Counted from the first letter of the stretch, positions 36,450 through 46,071 are shown. The stretch: DNA of 64,000 nucleotides from Vibrio pomeroyi (GCA_041879425.1 CP090854.1:1860001-1924000); one strand, 5' to 3'. The notes: generated by a model from the sequence alone, not told the origin. Numbers and translations: made by a program.

Positions 36450-36473
36450 TAGCGTACACCTGTTCACTAATAT
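36445..36473 (+). promoter_or_regulatory. fabA promoter
   Basis: TTGTTT and TAATAT with a 17-base spacer; the start point should fall near 36480, about 22 bases before the ATG. The FadR site overlaps the −35 element and the FabR site fills the spacer. Confidence 0.75.
36451..36468 (+). promoter_or_regulatory. FabR operator of fabA
   Basis: AGCGTACACCTGTTCACT fits the FabR palindrome AGCGTACA-N2-TGTTCGCT with one mismatch. It sits between the −35 and −10 elements, so binding should repress in response to unsaturated acyl chains. A fabR gene is not in this window. Confidence 0.82.
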
Positions 36474-36502
36474 GCACCTATCAAAAATCGGAGTAATTGA
36501 TA

Positions 36503-37018
36503 ATGCAAAACAAACGTGATTCTTACACTCGCGAAGAGCTTCTAGCATCAAGCCAAGGCGAACTATGGCCACAAGGCCCTCAACTACCAGCACCGAACAT
36601 GTTGATGATGGACCGCATCACTAAAATGTCTGAAACTGAAGGTGACTACGGTAAAGGTTTAGTTCTTGCTGAGCTGGATATTACTCCTGACCTTTGGTTC
36701 TTCGACTGTCACTTCCCTGGTGACCCTGTAATGCCTGGTTGTCTAGGCCTGGATGCAATGTGGCAGCTTGTTGGCTTCTACCTTGGTTGGGTTGGTGGCG
36801 AAGGTAAAGGTCGTGCTCTAGGTGTTGGTGAAGTGAAATTCACAGGTCAAATCCTGCCTACTGCAAAAAAAGTAACTTACGAGATCCACATGAAGCGTGT
36901 TGTTAACCGTCGCCTTGTTATGGGCCTTGCAGATGGTCGCGTACTGGTTGATGGTAAAGAGATCTACGTTGCTAAAGATTTGAAAGTTGGCCTTTTCCAA
37001 GATACGTCAGCATTCTAA
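36503..37018 (+). CDS. fabA: 3-hydroxydecanoyl-ACP dehydratase/isomerase
   Basis: A 171-residue enzyme that dehydrates 3-hydroxydecanoyl-ACP and isomerises the product to cis-3-decenoyl-ACP, the branch point to unsaturated fatty acids. The catalytic pair is His70 ([14 protein letters not shown]) and Asp84 (GLDAMW), the E. coli positions. I chose the ATG at 36503, with GGAG 9 bases upstream; an upstream TTG at 36497 is not needed. FadR and FabR operators overlie the promoter. Confidence 0.97.
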   Translation: MQNKRDSYTREELLASSQGELWPQGPQLPAPNMLMMDRITKMSETEGDYGKGLVLAELDITPDLWFFDCHFPGDPVMPGCLGLDAMWQLVGFYLGWVGGEGKGRALGVGEVKFTGQILPTAKKVTYEIHMKRVVNRRLVMGLADGRVLVDGKEIYVAKDLKVGLFQDTSAF

Positions 37019-37037
37019 TTAAATATTAGATTTTTAA

Positions 37038-37066
37038 TAAAGCAGTCGGTGGCTGCTTTATTTTTA
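37038..37066 (+). terminator. Terminator of fabA
   Basis: Perfect hairpin TAAAGCAG-tcggtgg-CTGCTTTA followed by TTTTTA. Confidence 0.85.
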
Positions 37067-37224
37067 CTCCAATTCATTTAGTTATAGTGCGTTAAGGTAT
37101 GTTGCTACTTAAGGAATGAATTAATATCAGTCCACCAGCGATACCTACCTAGACAACTCACCAAAAGCGAGCAGACCGTCTCTGGCACCATTTCGAATCC
37201 AATCCCTTCTTATCTCTCAGAAAC

Positions 37225-37261
37225 TAACAAGGCTCCAATTGTTGCAATCAACAATGGAGCC
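37225..37261 (-). terminator. Terminator of rmf
   Basis: Long stem of GGCTCCAATTGTTG with CAACAATGGAGCC (one bulge), 27 bases after the rmf stop. The minus-strand tail TTGTTAGTTT is only moderately T-rich. Confidence 0.7.
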
Positions 37262-37287
37262 CTGACCTTGAATTCGTTGCGCCCTAT

Positions 37288-37461
37288 CTATTTATAGAGA
37301 CCTGCATTTCTATCATCTTTGGCGTCTCGCCAACCACCCAACCAATAAGACCGAGAATCCATTTGGCTATATGGGCAAGCTTCTTGCGACCTACCATTTA
37401 AACCAGCTTTGTAACCTTGAGATTGTGCTCGTTCTAGTCGATCACGCTTTTGTCTCTTCAT
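37288..37461 (-). CDS. rmf: Ribosome modulation factor
   Basis: A 57-residue basic protein that pairs 70S ribosomes into inactive dimers in stationary phase. MKRQKRDRLERAQSQGYKAG at the start and CPY … YWLGGWRDA later are the family signature; E. coli Rmf has 55 residues. I chose the ATG at 37461, with GAGGA 8 bases upstream; the longer ATG at 37488 would add nine residues not found in the family. Neighbour order fabA–rmf is as in E. coli. Confidence 0.95.
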   Translation of the reverse strand: MKRQKRDRLERAQSQGYKAGLNGRSQEACPYSQMDSRSYWLGGWRDAKDDRNAGLYK

Positions 37462-37573
37462 AGTGCAGTCCTCATACGGGTGTTCCATTTACTAACATAC
37501 AATGATTACAACTTTGCGGAGTTTTTGTGACTCCAACTTTAAGAATCGATCAATTTTTCACTTTTCTCAAGGT

Positions 37574-37610
37574 GAAAAAAAGCCCGAGTTCAGAATTGTG
37601 AACTCGGGCT
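37574..37610 (-). terminator. Terminator of the rlmL–uup–DUF3466 operon
   Basis: Strong hairpin of AGCCCGAGTTC and GAACTCGGGCT with an eight-base loop, ending on the minus strand in seven T. Confidence 0.9.
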
Positions 37611-37622
37611 CAAGAGATAAAA

Positions 37623-39338
37623 TTATTTAAATTTTCTGCGGAACCCTAATAGGCCAAGTACAGTCAAAGTTAACCAACCTAGGCTACCGCCTTGGCGATC
37701 AACTTTCTCTGTATCAGTGCTACGTGTCTGGATATCGGCTTTGGTAGCACCAGCAATTGGGATTAGCTTAACTGCAACAACCTCTTCTACTGCGTTAGAT
37801 GCAGCACCACCACAGTAAGAGTTATGTGCCGTTGTATCATACGCTTGAGTTGTTCCGTCTACTGTACATTTGATAGCAGTAGCAGAAATCACACCCGCAT
37901 CATTGATGTCAGAAGCATCAATAATTCGGAACTTATTGTTATCTCCAGAAACGTTGCCGTCATTGGTTAGATCATCTAACCACCAAGCTTGGCCGTTAAA
38001 GATGTCTACACGACGCTCATCTATAGAGGAATCGACATTGTACGGGTAGATAAACCCTCTGTGTCTACGCTCACTACCGTCTACTTCACGAGTCGTTTCT
38101 GCGTCAATCTGACCAACAAACTCATTGAAGTTGTTCACGGCTTTTGCTTCACCACTCGAACCGCCGAAGAAGATACCACCAGACAAGTACGTTGCAGTTG
38201 GAGTTGCTGCAGATGCATCAGTCACAATAAAAATCTTGTTGCCTGCACTGCCGCTCTCTGGCACATAACCATTACGCTTAGAGTAACCTACAGCAAACAA
38301 GTTATCGTTTATGTCAGTCGCAACGGAGTTACTGTATCTAGCATCATCATTCGACGAACCAGATTTAACTTCTGCACCGCTAATCTCTTTAGTTGTCCAT
38401 GTATTCGCGCTGTCAGCTAAATCCAGAGATTTACTAATGAATACAGAAGCATTCATATCTTGTAGATCACCGTTTCCGTCCGCAGTATTATAACCTACGC
38501 CATAAAACAGAGAGTTTGACTCTACAATGGACCGCATGCTGCCTTGAGCAAAATAGTCGCCTTGTTGAGCGTCACCGCTTCTGATCCAATCGATTTCTTT
38601 TGTTGTAGTACCATCCCAGATTGCCGCTTTAGAAGCAAAAGCCTTATCTGGTTCAGAAGTATTTGTCGGCTCAAACTCCTCTGATACGCTACCTACATTA
38701 TAAACAGTACCGTTGCTTGCCGTAATCGCTTTCCATGCACGAGTTTCCGAAGTACCGGTAGGCCCAGCAGTCGTCGTAAACAGCGCGTTATTACGAATAT
38801 CACCTTCAGATTTAACGCCTAATGGTTGAGCATTATCGTCTAAAGAGTTGATGACCGTATTACGACTCTCAAATGTAGCTCCGTCTTCAACAAAGGCTTT
38901 AGCATTGACGTAAGTAAGGTCATTTCTTTCCTTACTCCAAGTATCGTTCCAACGGTTTTGCGCCCAACTCTCACATGTAGAGTATCTTAGCTCTCGGTAG
39001 CAATAGTTTTCGAAATCATCGAACTCTTGAATGTATTGGAACGGAGCGTCCATCGCGAATGGTACTTCTTCACGATAACTTACAGCTTCAACAGTATCGC
39101 GAGTTTCACCAGCCAGTTTAAAGTCACCACATGCAACACTGCCAACAGTGCCGGTAGTAAAACAACTTTCTGTTCCGGTTACCGTCGCTGGTTGAATTGC
39201 TACACCAAAGGTTTCTGAAGCACCCGTAATTGAACTAGGAGTGGCAACTTCTACTACTTGGTAAAGCGCAGCGTTGGCATTAGTTGCAGCAAAAACCAAT
39301 GCTGCAACTGTTGTTAATTTAAATTTAGTACAAGTCAT
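37623..39338 (-). CDS. DUF3466-family exported protein with GlyGly-CTERM-like tail
   Basis: A 571-residue exported protein. The signal peptide is MTCTKFKLTTVAALVFAATNANA; the mature part is Asp/Asn/Ser/Thr-rich with repeated beta-like units (NGTVYNVGSVSEEF, NNFNEFVGQID, NDAGVISATA). The tail GGSLGWLTLTVLGLLGFRRK is a GlyGly-CTERM-type sorting signal: Gly-Gly, a helix, then basic residues; such proteins are cut by rhombosortase and go out through type II secretion. The family is known as DUF3466, without an assigned function. It lies nine bases after uup, at the place where E. coli has pqiABC. Confidence 0.87.
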   Translation of the reverse strand: MTCTKFKLTTVAALVFAATNANAALYQVVEVATPSSITGASETFGVAIQPATVTGTESCFTTGTVGSVACGDFKLAGETRDTVEAVSYREEVPFAMDAPFQYIQEFDDFENYCYRELRYSTCESWAQNRWNDTWSKERNDLTYVNAKAFVEDGATFESRNTVINSLDDNAQPLGVKSEGDIRNNALFTTTAGPTGTSETRAWKAITASNGTVYNVGSVSEEFEPTNTSEPDKAFASKAAIWDGTTTKEIDWIRSGDAQQGDYFAQGSMRSIVESNSLFYGVGYNTADGNGDLQDMNASVFISKSLDLADSANTWTTKEISGAEVKSGSSNDDARYSNSVATDINDNLFAVGYSKRNGYVPESGSAGNKIFIVTDASAATPTATYLSGGIFFGGSSGEAKAVNNFNEFVGQIDAETTREVDGSERRHRGFIYPYNVDSSIDERRVDIFNGQAWWLDDLTNDGNVSGDNNKFRIIDASDINDAGVISATAIKCTVDGTTQAYDTTAHNSYCGGAASNAVEEVVAVKLIPIAGATKADIQTRSTDTEKVDRQGGSLGWLTLTVLGLLGFRRKFK

Positions 39339-39347
39339 TATTACTTC

Positions 39348-41264
39348 TTAACTTTCCTGTTGTAGTGCCTCGAGCTCTTCCCAGCGCTCAAAAGCAACTT
39401 CAAGCTCCTGCTCTGCTGCAGATAGCTTATCTAATACTGGTTGTGTCTGCTCTACAGATTTTGAAAAGAAGCTTGGATCGTTGACTTCTTCCTGAAGAGT
39501 TTCAATTTGAGTTTCCAATTCTTCTAAACGCATTGGTAGCGCTTCAAGTTCTCGTTGTAGCTTATACGATAACTTCTTAGGTTTAGCCTTAACTGGCGCA
39601 GTTTTGGGAGTTTCCTCAACTACTTTCTCAGGCTTTGATGGCTTTTCAACCTGTCGGTACTCTAATGCCTGCTTTCTTTGTTGCTGAGCATCATGGTAAC
39701 CACCAACAAATTCTTCAATAACGCCGTTACCTTCGAAGATCCAACTTGTCATCACTGTGTTATCAACAAACTGACGATCGTGGCTCACTAAAAGAAGCGT
39801 ACCCTGATAGTTGGCAAGCAAATCTTCTAAAAGTTCCAAAGTTTCTATATCTAGATCGTTAGTTGGCTCATCGAGAATTAACAAGTTGTTCGACTTAAGG
39901 AAAATACGCGCCAATAACAGACGGTTTTTCTCACCACCAGATAGTGCTTTAACAGGAGTACGAGCACGTTTAGGCGAGAATAAGAAATCTTGTAGATAGC
40001 TTAGTGCATGACGCTCACGGCCGCCGACAGTGACCTCTTGCTTGCCATCCGCTAGGTTATCAATTACAGACTTCTCTGGGTCTAGGATTTCACGGTATTG
40101 GTCGAAGTAAGCGACTTCCAGCTTAGTGCCGCAATGTAGCCGACCTGAATCTGGCTTAAGTTGATCGAGCAGCAGTTTAAGTACCGTACTCTTACCACAG
40201 CCATTAGGGCCAATCAGAGCGATACGATCGCCACGCATGATGTTGAAGCTGAAGTCTTTAACAATCTCTTTGCCTTCAAAACCAAAGTTAAGATTTTCAG
40301 CTTCGAATACAATCTTGCCTGAACGCTGACCATCATCGATTTGAATAACAGCTTTGCCCTGCACTTCACGACGGTTCAAACGCTCTTCACGTAGTTTCTT
40401 AAGCGCACGCACACGGCCTTCGTTACGAGTACGACGAGCTTTGATACCCTGACGAATCCATACTTCCTCTTGAGCGAGCTTCTTATCGAATTCAGCGTTT
40501 TGCATTTCTTCAACACGAAGCGCTTCTTCTTTCTCAACAAGGTAGTTTTCGTAATCACCCGGGAATGAGCTCAACTTACCGCGATCAAGATCGACAATAC
40601 GTGTTGCCATCGATTTAATGAACGCACGGTCATGCGAGATAAAGATGATTGAACCGCGGAAGTCTTTCAGGAAGCCCTCTAGCCATTCAATGGTCGCAAC
40701 ATCCAAGTGGTTAGTCGGTTCGTCGAGTAGAAGCACGTCAGGGTCACATACAAGCGCACGAGCAAGTGCTGCTTTACGCTGCCAACCACCAGACAAATCT
40801 GTCAGCTTGGTTTCTGCAGTCAGCTTAAGCGCCGCCAATACATTGCTTACACGATCTTCAAAACGCCATGCATTAGCATGATCCAGTTGTTCCTGAACAC
40901 GAGTAAGACGGTTTAGGTTCTTTTCACTTGGGTCAGTCGCGATGAGATCCAGAAGATCATGATAGATCTTCAGCTGTTCACCGATTTCAGCAAGGCCACC
41001 AGCAACGTAGTCATAAACTGTACCTTGCTCATTACGCGGTGGATCTTGCTCCAGACGAGACACAACCACATCTTGCGTGATTTGCATCTTGCCGTCGTCC
41101 ATGATGATGTTCCCAGATAGGATTTTCATCAACGTAGATTTACCAGCGCCGTTGCGCCCTACTAAACATACACGTTCGTTTTCTTGCAGCGCGAAGTCTG
41201 CACGATCTAATAATGGGTGATCGCCAAACGCTAATTGCCCATTATGAATTGTAAGTAATGCCAT
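39348..41264 (-). CDS. uup: ABC-F ATPase Uup
   Basis: A 638-residue cytoplasmic ABC-F protein with two ATPase domains. The Walker A motifs are GRNGAGKST and GPNGCGKST; the signatures are LSGGWQRKAALAR and LSGGEKNRLLLAR; the Walker B motifs are LLLDEPTNHLD and LILDEPTNDLD. A C-terminal coiled coil (about 555–638) is typical of Uup and binds branched DNA or the ribosome. Uup affects transposon excision and ribosome assembly. It overlaps the glutaredoxin-like gene by 23 bases. Confidence 0.96.
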   Translation of the reverse strand: MALLTIHNGQLAFGDHPLLDRADFALQENERVCLVGRNGAGKSTLMKILSGNIIMDDGKMQITQDVVVSRLEQDPPRNEQGTVYDYVAGGLAEIGEQLKIYHDLLDLIATDPSEKNLNRLTRVQEQLDHANAWRFEDRVSNVLAALKLTAETKLTDLSGGWQRKAALARALVCDPDVLLLDEPTNHLDVATIEWLEGFLKDFRGSIIFISHDRAFIKSMATRIVDLDRGKLSSFPGDYENYLVEKEEALRVEEMQNAEFDKKLAQEEVWIRQGIKARRTRNEGRVRALKKLREERLNRREVQGKAVIQIDDGQRSGKIVFEAENLNFGFEGKEIVKDFSFNIMRGDRIALIGPNGCGKSTVLKLLLDQLKPDSGRLHCGTKLEVAYFDQYREILDPEKSVIDNLADGKQEVTVGGRERHALSYLQDFLFSPKRARTPVKALSGGEKNRLLLARIFLKSNNLLILDEPTNDLDIETLELLEDLLANYQGTLLLVSHDRQFVDNTVMTSWIFEGNGVIEEFVGGYHDAQQQRKQALEYRQVEKPSKPEKVVEETPKTAPVKAKPKKLSYKLQRELEALPMRLEELETQIETLQEEVNDPSFFSKSVEQTQPVLDKLSAAEQELEVAFERWEELEALQQES

Positions 41265-41502
41265 TCTTCTTTAACCAATCATTAAGTTCTAACAAGCCAA
41301 ATGGCCAGTTAAGCTCTGAGTTTTGAGAAAGGTCAGAGCTTTCAAATTTGAGCACCGGAATAGTGACCCCGTAACGGGAAAAGAGCTCATCATCAAATGC
41401 AATGTCGACAACGTTGACGTGATGGCTAATGTTTAACTGTTCCGTGAGTTGGAATGCCATCTCACATAGATGGCACCCTTCTGTACTGTAGAGAGTCAGC
41501 AC
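41242..41502 (-). CDS. Glutaredoxin-like protein (DUF836)
   Basis: An 86-residue thioredoxin-fold protein. LTLYSTEGCHLCEMAFQL gives the CxxC (CHLC) at the first helix, TIPVLKF the cis-proline, as in the small glutaredoxin-like DUF836 family. Redox partner is unknown. It is set between rlmL and uup with overlaps, so it is part of that operon. Confidence 0.88.
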   Translation of the reverse strand: MLTLYSTEGCHLCEMAFQLTEQLNISHHVNVVDIAFDDELFSRYGVTIPVLKFESSDLSQNSELNWPFGLLELNDWLKKNGITYNS

Positions 41503-41527
41503 TATATATCCTTATACAATCTCTTAA

Positions 41528-43648
41528 CTACTTATGTGTAATCAACCAGCAGTTATGAATGTGCTTGTTGCGAGAGAAGTCCAAAGGAAGTGTCTTAGCT
41601 GAGATGTTCTGAGCCTTAAGACCTAACTCATCGAGAGCTTCCAAGTCCATTTTGAAGTGACGCTTGTTGTTAGAGAACACAATCGTGCCTTCTTCACGAA
41701 GAAGACGCTTAAGGTTTTCCATCAACTGAATGTGATCACGTTGAACATCGAAAGATTGATCCATACGCTTAGAGTTTGAGAACGTAGGTGGATCAATAAA
41801 GATTAGGTCATAAGAACCCTGCTCTTTAACCAACCACTGTAAGCAGTCAGCTTGCACAAACTGATGTTGACGACCAACACGGCCATTAAGCTCCATGTTC
41901 TGTTTTGCCCACTCAATGTAGGTATTCGACATGTCAACCGTTGTTGTAGAGCGAGCGCCACCCACAGCAGCATGAACAGATGCACTACCAGTGTAAGCAA
42001 ACAGGTTTAGGAAATCTTTACCTGCAGCCATCTCACCGATACGACGACGAGTGATCTTATGATCTAGGAACAAGCCTGTATCAAGGTAATCATGAAGATT
42101 AACAATCAGCTTAACGCCGTACTCGTTCACTTCTAGGTTAGATGAATCTTGAGCCATCTTCTGGTATTGAGAGCGACCTTTCTGCTTCTGACGAACTTTA
42201 AGCACAACGTTGTTTGCTTCAACGCCTGTCACTTGAATTGAAGCGCGGATGATATCGGTTAAGCGACGTTTTGCCTTCTCTTCCGGTACATCTTTAGGCG
42301 CTGCGTATTCTTGAATCACAAGGTGGCCTGGGTATACATCAATCGCTACATTGTATTCTGGTAAGTCAGCATCGTAGATACGGTAACAATCTAATTGCTC
42401 TTTCTTAGCCCACTTACCAATCTTACCAATGTTCTTTTTAAGACGGTTCGCGAAATCAGGAGCAATCAATTGTTCTTGCTCGCCTGTTGGACGCTCTGAC
42501 ATCGGACGATCTGAAATTGAGTAGTTCTTTTGGTGACACGGTAACGCACCGTTATTCAATTTGAACTGTTTGTCTGCACGCATGCGTAAGCAGCTTAGTA
42601 GCTCGTCTGAGCTAGAGAAGATAGATGCGTTGCAACCACCAAATTCAGCTTTAAGTTGCGCACCGAATGCGGTGTAAAGTGCAATTAGGCCAGGCTCAGT
42701 GCCTAGACGCTCACCATAAGGTGGGTTAGAAACAATCACACCATCAGTAAATTCTGTAGGGCGTTTAAGTTTTGCGGCATCACCTACTTCGAATTCAATC
42801 AAATCTTCTACACCAGCACGGCGAGCATTATCGCGCGCTGTTTTGATCATGCGTTCATCATTATCGTAGCCATAGAACTTACATTCTACTTTCTTAACTC
42901 CACGACGGCCTTGAACGTTAGCTTCTGCTTTAACTTCAGCCCAAAGCTCAGGTTCGAAATCTTCTAGTGATTCAAAGCACCATTTCTGACGTTTAACACC
43001 TGGTGCTAGGTTTGCAGCCATCATTGCAGCTTCAATCACTAACGTACCTGAACCACACATAGGGTCTAAGAAAGGTTTCGTTGCATCCCAACCACTACGA
43101 AGAAGGATTGCAGCAGCTAGCGTTTCACGCAGCGGAGCACGACCTGATTCTGGACGGTAACCACGTTGGTGAAGACCGCTACCCACCATATCAACACCAA
43201 GAATCGCTTTATCACGGTGTAGACGAACGTGAATACGAACATCTGGGTTCTCTTTGCTGATAGAAGGACGAGGCAAAGACTTTTTCTCGAAGCAATCAAC
43301 AACGGCATCTTTTACTTTCATCGCACCGTATTGGCTATTACGGATTTCGTTGTTCGTACCATTGAAGTCAACAACAAAACGCTTAGAGCTATGGAATTGA
43401 TTTACCCAGTTAACCGCAGTGGTTGATAGGTACAAATCCATGTCGTCCATACAAGTGAATTCAGAAAGGACACGTACAAATCGAGAAGCCAAACGGCTCC
43501 ACAAACAACAACGATAAATTTGCTCATTGGTCGCTTTGAATTTAACACCTGCTTGAACAGGTTTTGCGTTTGTAATCCCTAGTTGGGTTAGTTCTTCAAC
43601 TAATAAATTCTCAAGGCCGTTTGAGGTAACCGCTAGATATTGATTCAT
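41528..43648 (-). CDS. rlmL: 23S rRNA G2445/G2069 methyltransferase RlmKL
   Basis: A 706-residue fused enzyme. The N-terminal half has a THUMP domain (about 45–155) and an N2-guanine methyltransferase with NPPYGERLG, methylating G2445. The C-terminal half has a second SAM fold ([25 protein letters not shown]) that makes m7G2069. Length matches E. coli RlmKL (702). It is the first gene of the operon with the glutaredoxin, uup and DUF3466 genes. Confidence 0.96.
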   Translation of the reverse strand: MNQYLAVTSNGLENLLVEELTQLGITNAKPVQAGVKFKATNEQIYRCCLWSRLASRFVRVLSEFTCMDDMDLYLSTTAVNWVNQFHSSKRFVVDFNGTNNEIRNSQYGAMKVKDAVVDCFEKKSLPRPSISKENPDVRIHVRLHRDKAILGVDMVGSGLHQRGYRPESGRAPLRETLAAAILLRSGWDATKPFLDPMCGSGTLVIEAAMMAANLAPGVKRQKWCFESLEDFEPELWAEVKAEANVQGRRGVKKVECKFYGYDNDERMIKTARDNARRAGVEDLIEFEVGDAAKLKRPTEFTDGVIVSNPPYGERLGTEPGLIALYTAFGAQLKAEFGGCNASIFSSSDELLSCLRMRADKQFKLNNGALPCHQKNYSISDRPMSERPTGEQEQLIAPDFANRLKKNIGKIGKWAKKEQLDCYRIYDADLPEYNVAIDVYPGHLVIQEYAAPKDVPEEKAKRRLTDIIRASIQVTGVEANNVVLKVRQKQKGRSQYQKMAQDSSNLEVNEYGVKLIVNLHDYLDTGLFLDHKITRRRIGEMAAGKDFLNLFAYTGSASVHAAVGGARSTTTVDMSNTYIEWAKQNMELNGRVGRQHQFVQADCLQWLVKEQGSYDLIFIDPPTFSNSKRMDQSFDVQRDHIQLMENLKRLLREEGTIVFSNNKRHFKMDLEALDELGLKAQNISAKTLPLDFSRNKHIHNCWLITHK

Positions 43649-44065
43649 AGTGTTCTTTTATTGATAAAAATGAGCTCGATTATACCTGAATTTGTAACTA
43701 GAGCATCACACTAAACACGTCTTTTCATTGAATCTTTCGACTAACTGGCTAGCAAATGCACAGTCTTGAAGCGATCGCTTACCCACATCCCCTTAGAACA
43801 CAAGACCTATCAAACCAACTCCATTTCGGACCATTTCTTAACCAAAGTAGCAGTGTGAATTTATATTCACTTCAAAATTGGTATATACCAGTGGTAATTT
43901 ATGGGTGAAACTTAGCTACAAAAGACCAAAAACAGGGAATAAATACGGTAAATTTACTCTTCTGGCGATGAAAACGGGCAGAAATTAAGGTGAAAAAATA
44001 GTCGTAAGTTCACTATTTAAATGGTTAAGCAGTGATGTATTTATCAGGATGAGGTTTTTTAGGCA
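43649..44065. other. Gap between rlmL and zapC, with a perfect palindrome
   Basis: About 420 bases without a gene. A 12-base perfect palindrome, TGGTATATACCA, lies at 43879–43890 within a partly symmetric stretch; it looks like a GntR/FCD-type operator. I see no reading frame near it except rlmL, whose start is 230 bases to the left. Nothing else in this gap can be supported. Confidence 0.5.
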
Positions 44066-44066
44066 C

Positions 44067-44091
44067 AAAAAAATCGGCTATTAAGCCGATT
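44067..44091 (-). terminator. Terminator of zapC
   Basis: Perfect hairpin AATCGGCT-atta-AGCCGATT, ending on the minus strand in seven T. Confidence 0.85.
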
Positions 44092-44155
44092 CTGAGGAAG
44101 GTTTATACGCTTGTGTGCTGCGATGCGTGGTAGAAATGATGTACTAGATTGGAGG

Positions 44156-44704
44156 TTAACCCACCATCGCTATGTGTGCTTGATGAAGGATAGCGTTCGC
44201 GTCTACCATTCTATCGTGCATCACCTTGATTGAGTCTCCATATCGCAGCCCTTTTGAAGGCGTTAATAGGAACTCTTCTAGGTCGACAAATGCACATAGG
44301 CTCGCACACTCTCCCACTTCTAATACAATGAAATACCCTAAGCTATGCTCGTTATTCATTTGTACAATATCCCCTTCTTGAGGATATTCATGTCCAGTGC
44401 CTTGTGAGTCGAAGAACCAACTCTTAGGCTGTACAGGCTTATGGAAGCGCTTTGCTGCCACACAATAGAGTGCAAGTTCAGCTTGGCGAGGCTCAGACAG
44501 TTCTAAGCCAGAAATTTGTTCTTTGAAGGTTTGGTATGAAGATGCGTCATCAACGGTGAATTCATTATCTCTAAACGCGCAGTCCACCAGCTTATTACGG
44601 ACCAGATTCGTTTTGAAAATCATATCCTCTCCGAGGTTTAGCATTAATGAACATTGCTGCTCATCGTAATACCAACTCCATGTATCGCTAGGTTTAAGCA
44701 TCAT
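44156..44704 (-). CDS. zapC: Cell division protein ZapC
   Basis: A 182-residue FtsZ-binding protein that bundles FtsZ filaments at mid-cell. MLKPSDTWSWYYDEQQCSLML and later SWFFDSQG and LGYFIVLEVGECASLCAF correspond to E. coli ZapC, and the place next to pyrD is the same. The start is one of two adjacent ATGs (44704 or 44701). A terminator after pyrD lies upstream, so it has its own promoter. Confidence 0.9.
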   Translation of the reverse strand: MMLKPSDTWSWYYDEQQCSLMLNLGEDMIFKTNLVRNKLVDCAFRDNEFTVDDASSYQTFKEQISGLELSEPRQAELALYCVAAKRFHKPVQPKSWFFDSQGTGHEYPQEGDIVQMNNEHSLGYFIVLEVGECASLCAFVDLEEFLLTPSKGLRYGDSIKVMHDRMVDANAILHQAHIAMVG

Positions 44705-44785
44705 TTCGTCTCACACTGTTGAACCATTCCATTAGGTAAAACGCAAAATTACCTTCAATTACAGTAATTTTACTGAGCAATAGGC

Positions 44786-44814
44786 AAAAAAAAAGAGGAA
44801 ATGAATTCCTCTTT
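44786..44814 (-). terminator. Terminator of pyrD
   Basis: Hairpin AAAGAGGAA-atgaa-TTCCTCTTT; on the minus strand a run of A on the plus side gives a T run. It lies about 100 bases after the pyrD stop. Confidence 0.85.
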
Positions 44815-44910
44815 CTTGTCGCTTTTCTCTACAACTCAGTGAGTTACAGTGTCTCTTTTATTAAGACGATGCCAGATTGTCGCTTTTCAGAAATAAAAGC
44901 GTCTTGCCGT

Positions 44911-45921
44911 TTAAAGATTTTTAACGATGTCGCCTACAAGGCCTGGACCTTTGTAAATGAAACCAGAGTAAACTTGTACAAGCTTAGCGCCTGCCATCAT
45001 TTTCTCTTTTGCAGCAACATACGAATCAACACCACCTACCCCGATGATCGGCAGTTGGTCACCAAGCTCTTGATAAAGTTTACGAACAACTTCAGTACTG
45101 CGAGATTGAACTGGACGTCCGCTTAGACCACCCGCTTCGTCACAATGCTTCATGCCTTCAACGATTGAACGATCCAATGTTGTGTTTGTTGCGATCACAC
45201 CATCGATCTTATTTTTGATCAATGATTCACAAATTTGGCTGATTTCGTCGTCACTTAGATCCGGAGCAATCTTAAGAGCAAGAGGAACATATTTACCATG
45301 CTTCTCTTCTAGTTCAGATTGTTTCGTTTTCAGTTCAGACAATAGATCGTCTAATGCTTCGCCATATTGTAGAGAACGAAGTCCTGGAGTGTTTGGTGAA
45401 GAGATGTTCACAGCAATGTAACCAGCGTATTGATATACCTTCTCCATACAGATCAAGTAATCTTCAGCGCCCTTTTCAATTGGTGTGTCTTTGTTCTTAC
45501 CGATGTTGATACCTAAGATGCCGTCATAGTTCGACTTCTTAACATTCTCAACAAGGTTATCAACGCCTAGGTTATTAAAACCCATGCGGTTGATGATGCC
45601 TTCTGCTTCAACAAGACGGAACAAACGAGGTTTGTCGTTACCGGCTTGCGGACGAGGAGTAACAGTCCCTACTTCTACGAAACCAAAACCCATTGCGCCA
45701 AATGCATCAATACATTCGCCGTTTTTATCTAGGCCGGCAGCAAGGCCAACTGGGTTTTTAAAAGTAAGACCCATGCACTCTACAGGTCGGTGAGGTAATT
45801 GTTGGCGATACAAAAGATCAATAGGTGTGCCTGTGAAGCGTTTGAAATTTTGAATTGCAAGATCATGTGCCTTTTCGGCATCAAGTTGGAAAAAGCCAGT
45901 TCTGGCTAGACGGTAAAGCAT
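44911..45921 (-). CDS. pyrD: Dihydroorotate dehydrogenase (quinone), class 2
   Basis: A 336-residue FMN enzyme of pyrimidine synthesis that oxidises dihydroorotate to orotate and passes electrons to quinone. The N-terminal helix pair ([17 protein letters not shown]) is the membrane-attachment part of class 2. [11 protein letters not shown] and [11 protein letters not shown] (catalytic Ser) are typical. An AGGAGGC-like ribosome site (GGAGG) lies before the ATG, just after a terminator-like hairpin. A PurR box covers its promoter. Confidence 0.97.
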   Translation of the reverse strand: MLYRLARTGFFQLDAEKAHDLAIQNFKRFTGTPIDLLYRQQLPHRPVECMGLTFKNPVGLAAGLDKNGECIDAFGAMGFGFVEVGTVTPRPQAGNDKPRLFRLVEAEGIINRMGFNNLGVDNLVENVKKSNYDGILGINIGKNKDTPIEKGAEDYLICMEKVYQYAGYIAVNISSPNTPGLRSLQYGEALDDLLSELKTKQSELEEKHGKYVPLALKIAPDLSDDEISQICESLIKNKIDGVIATNTTLDRSIVEGMKHCDEAGGLSGRPVQSRSTEVVRKLYQELGDQLPIIGVGGVDSYVAAKEKMMAGAKLVQVYSGFIYKGPGLVGDIVKNL

Positions 45922-45933
45922 TGTGCCTCCGAT

Positions 45934-45959
45934 AGAAAAAAGCCCCGTGTAAACGGGGC
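45934..45959 (-). promoter_or_regulatory. Terminator-like hairpin in the pyrD leader (possible attenuator)
   Basis: GCCCCGT-ttac-ACGGGGC, seven perfect pairs mostly G:C, followed on the minus strand by six T, sits between the promoter and the pyrD ribosome site, with the hairpin ending 20 bases before the ATG. This is not the gdhB terminator, which has its own hairpin at 46187. It would be expected to cut transcription before pyrD unless relieved. Whether it acts on UTP or is read through is unknown. Confidence 0.65.
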
Positions 45960-46042
45960 GATATTATTTACTTATTTACCCAACTATTCAATCTATTACT
46001 GACTGTAAGGGTAAGATAATCGAGTTTGCTAACGAATGAGGT

Positions 46043-46071
46043 TTATTATTAAGCAAACGTTACCGTTTCAA
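46043..46071 (-). promoter_or_regulatory. pyrD promoter with PurR box
   Basis: On the minus strand TTGAAA (46066–46071) and TAATAA (46043–46048) stand 17 bases apart. AAGCAAACGTTACCGT (plus strand, 46051–46066) matches 13 of 16 positions of the PurR operator ACGCAAACGTTTGCGT and fills the spacer. PurR repression of pyrD is known in E. coli. The leader from the start point to the ATG is about 115 bases. Confidence 0.78.

Noticed and set aside
37989..38420. 143-codon open frame on the plus strand
   Set aside because: Antisense to the DUF3466 gene, whose signal peptide and tail are convincing; the product looks like a shadow.
45961..46020. Possible leader peptide for pyrD attenuation
   Set aside because: The only short frame near the hairpin starts with TTG and has no ribosome site; it is not counted as a gene.
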